Part shown: one piece after another, positions 59,551 through 64,000 of the stretch
Position numbering within the stretch: the stretch's first letter is position 1
Layout: every line of letters begins with the position of its first letter
Source of the DNA: Klebsiella aerogenes KCTC 2190
GTDB taxonomy: Bacteria; Pseudomonadota; Gammaproteobacteria; Enterobacterales; Enterobacteriaceae
Direction: 5' to 3'
DNA: 64,000 nucleotides
Assembly (NCBI RefSeq): GCF_000215745.1
Contig: NC_015663.1
Location: forward strand, 124,001 to 188,000
Notes under the pieces: generated by a model
Seen by the model: only the letters and a program-made list of their open reading frames with translations
What the model was told of the DNA's origin: nothing
Database searches by the model: none
Position numbers and translations under genes: made by a program

Positions 59551-62500
59551 TTAACCCAGTTGCTTACGCGCGTTGCGGAAGATACGCATCCATGGGCTGT
59601 CTTCACCCCAGTTTTCCGGGTGCCAGGAGTTACTGACGGTACGGAAGACGCGTTCCGGGTGCGGCATCATGATCGTCGCGCGACCGCTTTCGCTGGTCAC
59701 CGCGGTAATGCCGTTCACCGAGCCGTTCGGGTTCGCCGGATAGGTTTGCGTCACTTTGCCGAAGTTATCGACGAAACGTAGCGCCACCAGGCCTTTGCTT
59801 TCAAGCGCGGCCAGGTGCGCGCTGTCCCGCACCTCCACCTGCCCTTCGCCGTGAGAAACGGCAATCGGCATCATCGAACCGGCCATGCCCTGCAGCAGCA
59901 GCGATGGGCTCTGGGTGACTTCAACCAGGCTGAAACGCGCTTCAAAGCGGTCAGAGTGGTTGCGTACGAAGCGCGGCCACAGGTCGCTTCCAGGGATCAG
60001 CTCACGCAGGTTGGACATCATCTGACAACCGTTACACACGCCCAGCGCCAGCGTCTGCGGGCGATGGAAGAAAGTGGCGAACTCATCGCGTACGCGTTCG
60101 TTGAACAGAATCGATTTCGCCCAACCTTCGCCTGCCCCCAGTACGTCACCGTAGGAGAAACCGCCGCAGGCCACCAGCGTATGGAAGTCGCCAAGACCGG
60201 TACGACCCGCCAGCAGATCGCTCATATGCACATCGATGGCATCGAAGCCGGCGCGATGGAAAGCGGCCGCCATTTCAACGTGAGAGTTAACCCCCTGCTC
60301 GCGCAGCACGGCCACTTTCGGGCGCGCGCCGGTCGCAATATACGGCGCGGCAACATCTTCATTGATATCAAACGACAGCTTAACGTTAAGACCCGGGTCG
60401 CTATCGTTAGACTTCGCCTGGTGCTCCTGATCGGCGCATTCCGGGTTATCGCGCAGGCGCTGCATCTGCCAGGTGGTCTCCGCCCACCACATACGCAGCG
60501 TGGTGCGGCTTTCGCTGAACAGCGGCTGACCGTCGGCGGTGATAACAAAACGATCGCCTGCCGTCGCCTGGCCTAAGTAGTGCACGCAATCTGCCAGACC
60601 ATTCATCGCCAGCAGCGCTTCCACCGCTTCGCGATCCGCGGCGCGAACCTGAATCACCGCGCCCAATTCTTCGTTGAACAGCGCCGCCAGACGATCGTCG
60701 CCCAGCGCGGCGATATCGGCAGTTACGCCGCAGTGACCGGCGAACGCCATTTCCGCCAGCGTCACTAACAGTCCGCCATCGGAGCGGTCGTGGTAGGCCA
60801 GCAGTTTACGCTGCGCCACCAGTGCCTGCATCGCGTCCCAGAAGCCTTTCAGCTGCGCGACATCACGCACGTCGGCCGGCTGGTCGCCTAGCTGGCGATA
60901 GACCTGCGCCAGCGCGGTGGCGCCCAGCGCGTTACGACCTTTGCCGAGATCGATCAGCAGCAGGGCGTTATCTTCCGTAGAGAGTTGCGGAGTCACGGTG
61001 CCGCGCACGTCTTCAACGCGGGCAAACGCGGAGATCACCAGCGACAGCGGCGAGGTCATTTCGCGCTGCTCGCTTCCTTCCTGCCAGCGGGTTTTCATCG
61101 ACATTGAGTCTTTACCCACCGGGATAGTCAGGCCCAGCGCTGGACACAGTTCTTCACCGACTGCTTTTACCGCCTCATACAGGCCGGCGTCTTCACCCGG
61201 GTGACCGGCTGCCGCCATCCAGTTTGCCGACAGTTTGACGCGGTTGAGTTCGCCAATCTGCGTAGCGGCGATGTTTGTCAACGCTTCGCCGACCGCCAGG
61301 CGGGCAGAGGCGGCAAAGTCGAGCAGCGCAACCGGTGCGCGTTCACCCATCGCCATCGCTTCGCCGTAGTAGCTATCGAGGCTGGCGGTGGTCACCGCGC
61401 AGTTGGCGACCGGGATCTGCCACGGCCCCACCATCTGGTCACGCGCCACCATACCGGTCACGGTGCGATCGCCGATGGTCACAAGGAAGGTTTTCTCAGC
61501 CACCGTCGGCAGATGCAGCACGCGGTTAACCGCATCGGCAATCGTCATTGGTTGACGATCCAGCTCGCTGCCCTGCGCTTTCAGCGTTTGCACGTCACGC
61601 GTCATTTTCGGCGTTTTGCCGAGCAGGACGTCCAGCGGCAGGTCGATCGGCCGATCGTTAAAGTGGCTGTCGCTCAGGCTAAGGTGTTGCTCCGCCGTGG
61701 CTTCGCCGATCACCGCATAAGGCGCGCGCTCGCGGCGGCACAGCTCTTCAAACAGCGGCAGCTGTTCCGGCGCGACCGCCAGAACGTAACGCTCCTGGGA
61801 TTCGTTACACCAGATCTCCAGCGGGCTCATGCCCGGCTCATCGCTGAGGATATCGCGCAGCTGGAATTTTCCGCCGCGGCCGCCATCGCTCACCAGCTCC
61901 GGCATGGCGTTAGAGAGACCGCCCGCGCCAACGTCGTGGATAAACAGAATCGGGTTCGCATCGCCCAGCTGCCAGCAGCGGTCGATCACTTCCTGACAGC
62001 GTCGCTCCATTTCCGGGTTGTCGCGCTGTACAGAGGCGAAATCCAGATCGGCATCAGACTGGCCGGAAGCCATGGATGACGCCGCGCCGCCGCCGAGACC
62101 AATGTTCATCGCCGGGCCGCCCAGCACGATAAGCTTGGCGCCAACGGTGATTTCGCCCTTCTGGACGTGCTCGCCGCGGATGTTGCCAATACCGCCCGCC
62201 AGCATGATCGGTTTGTGATAGCCGCGCAGCTCTTCGCCATTGTGGCTGGTCACTTTCTCTTCATAGGTACGGAAGTAGCCATTCAGCGCCGGACGACCAA
62301 ATTCGTTGTTAAACGCCGCGCCGCCCAGCGGGCCTTCGGTCATGATATCCAGCGCGGTCACGATACGCTCAGGTTTACCGAAATCCTCTTCCCACGGCTG
62401 TTCAAAACCCGGGATACGCAGGTTAGACACCGAGAAGCCGACCAGACCCGCTTTCGGCTTCGCGCCGCGCCCCGTGGCGCCTTCGTCGCGGATCTCGCCG

Positions 62501-63438
62501 CCGGAGCCGGTTGCGGCGCCCGGCCACGGCGAAATCGCCGTCGGGTGGTTGTGAGTTTCAACTTTCATCAGAATGTGCGCCGGCTCCTGATGGAAGTCAT
62601 AGCGCCCGGTCTGGTAGTCGGCGAAATAGCGTCCGACTTCGGAACCTTCCATTACCGCGGCGTTGTCTTTATAGGCAGACAGCACATATTCCGGGTTTTT
62701 CTCGAAGGTATTCTTAATCATTTTAAACAGCGACTTCGGCTGTTGTTGGCCGTCGATAATCCAGTCGGCGTTAAAAATTTTGTGGCGGCAATGTTCCGAG
62801 TTGGCCTGCGCGAACATATACAGTTCAATGTCGTTCGGATTGCGGCCAAGCTTAACGAATGCGTCCTGCAGGTAGTCGATTTCGTCATCGGCCAGCGCCA
62901 GCCCCAGACGGAGGTTGGCGTCAATCAGCGCCTGACGTCCCTGGCCCAACAGGTCCACGCTGGCCACCGGTGTCGGCTGATGATGAGCAAACAGCTTCTC
63001 TCCCTCTTCCAGCTCAGTGAAAACGCTCTCCATCATGCGATCGTGCAGCTCCGCCGCAACGGCGTCCCACTGCGCATCGCTCAGACCCTGTGCTTCAACG
63101 TAGTACGCCACGCCGCGTTCCAGCCGCACGACCTGCGATAAACCGCAGTTATGGGCGATGTCGGTAGCTTTGGAGGACCAGGGGGAGATAGTGCCGGGGC
63201 GAGGGGTGACGAGCAGTAATTTACCGGTTGGCGTATGGCTGCTGAGGCTTGGGCCATATTTAAGCAGTCTGACCAGTCTTTCGCGCTCCTCATCGCTTAG
63301 CGGGGCGCTCAGGTCGGCAAAGTGAACATACTCCGCGTATAAGGTGCTAACCGGCAGGTTGGCCGCCTGAAAACGTGCCAGCAGTTTGTTGATACGGAAT
63401 GCCGACAGTGCAGGTGAACCACGCAAAATATCCATCAT
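59551..63438 (-). CDS. purL: Phosphoribosylformylglycinamidine synthase
   Basis: PurL converts FGAR to FGAM with glutamine and ATP, the fourth step of purine synthesis. The 1295 residues equal E. coli, the single-chain large form. The N-terminal linker domain starts [20 protein letters not shown]; the synthetase core has [25 protein letters not shown] near residue 300; the C-terminal class I glutaminase has [12 protein letters not shown] with its nucleophile Cys near 1135 and a late MPHPERV His. The frame is open to 63600 but the start at 63438 is the conserved one. It diverges from mltF. Confidence 0.98.
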   Translation of the reverse strand: MMDILRGSPALSAFRINKLLARFQAANLPVSTLYAEYVHFADLSAPLSDEERERLVRLLKYGPSLSSHTPTGKLLLVTPRPGTISPWSSKATDIAHNCGLSQVVRLERGVAYYVEAQGLSDAQWDAVAAELHDRMMESVFTELEEGEKLFAHHQPTPVASVDLLGQGRQALIDANLRLGLALADDEIDYLQDAFVKLGRNPNDIELYMFAQANSEHCRHKIFNADWIIDGQQQPKSLFKMIKNTFEKNPEYVLSAYKDNAAVMEGSEVGRYFADYQTGRYDFHQEPAHILMKVETHNHPTAISPWPGAATGSGGEIRDEGATGRGAKPKAGLVGFSVSNLRIPGFEQPWEEDFGKPERIVTALDIMTEGPLGGAAFNNEFGRPALNGYFRTYEEKVTSHNGEELRGYHKPIMLAGGIGNIRGEHVQKGEITVGAKLIVLGGPAMNIGLGGGAASSMASGQSDADLDFASVQRDNPEMERRCQEVIDRCWQLGDANPILFIHDVGAGGLSNAMPELVSDGGRGGKFQLRDILSDEPGMSPLEIWCNESQERYVLAVAPEQLPLFEELCRRERAPYAVIGEATAEQHLSLSDSHFNDRPIDLPLDVLLGKTPKMTRDVQTLKAQGSELDRQPMTIADAVNRVLHLPTVAEKTFLVTIGDRTVTGMVARDQMVGPWQIPVANCAVTTASLDSYYGEAMAMGERAPVALLDFAASARLAVGEALTNIAATQIGELNRVKLSANWMAAAGHPGEDAGLYEAVKAVGEELCPALGLTIPVGKDSMSMKTRWQEGSEQREMTSPLSLVISAFARVEDVRGTVTPQLSTEDNALLLIDLGKGRNALGATALAQVYRQLGDQPADVRDVAQLKGFWDAMQALVAQRKLLAYHDRSDGGLLVTLAEMAFAGHCGVTADIAALGDDRLAALFNEELGAVIQVRAADREAVEALLAMNGLADCVHYLGQATAGDRFVITADGQPLFSESRTTLRMWWAETTWQMQRLRDNPECADQEHQAKSNDSDPGLNVKLSFDINEDVAAPYIATGARPKVAVLREQGVNSHVEMAAAFHRAGFDAIDVHMSDLLAGRTGLGDFHTLVACGGFSYGDVLGAGEGWAKSILFNERVRDEFATFFHRPQTLALGVCNGCQMMSNLRELIPGSDLWPRFVRNHSDRFEARFSLVEVTQSPSLLLQGMAGSMMPIAVSHGEGQVEVRDSAHLAALESKGLVALRFVDNFGKVTQTYPANPNGSVNGITAVTSESGRATIMMPHPERVFRTVSNSWHPENWGEDSPWMRIFRNARKQLG

Positions 63439-63489
63439 AAGTCTCTCGTCTTCGAAGCTTTCAAGGTGAGCCAGGGGGAAACGGGCGCC

Positions 63490-63528
63490 ATTATAGAGAA
63501 TCCTGAGCCCCGACGAAACCGTTTGCGT
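63490..63528 (-). promoter_or_regulatory. purL promoter with PurR operator
   Basis: On the minus strand ACGCAAACGGTTTCGT (63528-63513) matches 14 of 16 PurR consensus positions. A TATAAT -10 lies at 63495-63490, 17 bp from a TTTCGT -35-like hexamer that lies inside the operator. This is the clearest PurR site of the window. Confidence 0.8.
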
Positions 63529-63692
63529 AGAAATAAAATAATTCATCAGTTTTATCAATAAATGTGACATGAATCGCGAATATGTTGCCAACTGGCGCAT
63601 TCTTAAGCAAAATGCCGCTCAACTTACGGCAACCTTTTACTTTTTCCGGATATACCCAGCTGAGGAACTCCACGCTGCAGAAAATTAACTAT

Positions 63693-64000
63693 TTGAAAAA
63701 ATTAAAGATTAATTATCTGCTGATCGGCGTCGTCACCCTTTTGTTGGCGGCGGCGCTGTGGCCGTCTTTACCGTGGATGGGAAAACCGGAGAACCGCGTT
63801 GCCGGGATCATTGCTCGCGGCGAACTGCGCGTGAGTACAATTAACTCGCCGCTGACCTACGCCGCCATCAACAACAAAGACTACGGTCTCGATTACGAAC
63901 TGGCGAAACGCTTCGCCGATTACCTTGGGGTGAAGCTGAAAGTCACCGTGCGGCAGAATATTAGCCAGCTATTTGACGATCTCGATGCCGGTAAAACCGA
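63693..64000 (+). CDS. mltF: Membrane-bound lytic transglycosylase F, 3' end cut off
   Basis: MltF cleaves peptidoglycan glycan strands with release of anhydromuropeptides. Only the first 102 residues are inside the window: a signal segment ([24 protein letters not shown]) and the start of the N-terminal solute-binding-like domain ([42 protein letters not shown]), aligned with E. coli MltF; the lysozyme-like catalytic domain lies beyond the end. The start is placed at TTG 63693 by alignment; an in-frame ATG at 63612 would add 27 residues. It diverges from purL. Confidence 0.92.
   Translation, partial: MKKLKINYLLIGVVTLLLAAALWPSLPWMGKPENRVAGIIARGELRVSTINSPLTYAAINNKDYGLDYELAKRFADYLGVKLKVTVRQNISQLFDDLDAGKT

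Noticed and set aside
62167..63141. 324-codon open frame antisense to purL
   Set aside because: Same composition as the other shadow frames; lies wholly inside purL.

Overview
This window is a chromosomal segment of an enteric bacterium. Gene order and protein sequences follow the Escherichia coli ppk-ppx ... guaBA ... isc ... glyA-hmp ... purL region almost gene for gene. The high GC codon use, REP units with a CCGGGTAAGCG / CACCCGG core, an ERIC element, a pectin-sugar gene cluster beside ppk and a protealysin gene after xseA suggest the Klebsiella/Raoultella group, perhaps the K. oxytoca complex. The species call is inference; the family call is firm.

Layout. 1-3843: end of a rhamnogalacturonide-type transporter, a GH88/105 unsaturated rhamnogalacturonyl hydrolase, and a convergent unrecognised 552-residue protein. 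3931-7611: ppk-ppx polyphosphate operon behind a candidate Pho box. 7660-10454: c-di-GMP phosphodiesterase yfgF with an FNR-type site, and yfgG. 10458-13289: an accessory block (LysR regulator with divergent MFS transporter, then a RelE/ParE-Phd/YefM toxin-antitoxin pair) lying between yfgG and guaA. 13431-18076: guaBA and divergent xseA. 18157-19520: protealysin-like metalloprotease with an emfourin-like inhibitor. 19517-28237: yfgJ, then the leftward rlmN-rodZ-ispG-hisS-yfgM-bamB-der cluster. 28588-36448: ndk, pbpC, yfhM. 36653-39692: sseA, sseB, pepB. 39764-45398: complete iscRSUA-hscBA-fdx-iscX Fe-S operon. 45643-47301: trmJ and suhB. 47349-51493: a ZevAB-like metal transport pair, csiE, hcaT. 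51793-55452: yphA, glyA, hmp, glnB. 55518-59244: glrK-qseG-glrR and the sRNA gene glmY. 59551-64000: purL and the start of mltF.

Regulatory sequence is rich and readable: matches to PurR operators at guaB, glyA, glnB and purL; two abutting type 1 IscR sites before iscR; an NsrR box before hmp; a sigma-54 -24/-12 promoter and three TGTC-N10-GACA-type GlrR sites before glmY; a T-N11-A LysR-type box between the LysR and MFS genes. No tRNA, rRNA, CRISPR array, IS element or prophage was seen.

Most of the window is conserved core genome. The parts most worth a second look are the toxin-antitoxin pair, which is bracketed by a 16-bp exact repeat of one arm of the guaA terminator; the unrecognised protein opposite the rhamnogalacturonan genes; the protealysin-inhibitor pair; and the LysR-MFS pair. 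I did not find a convincing wholly new multi-gene system.
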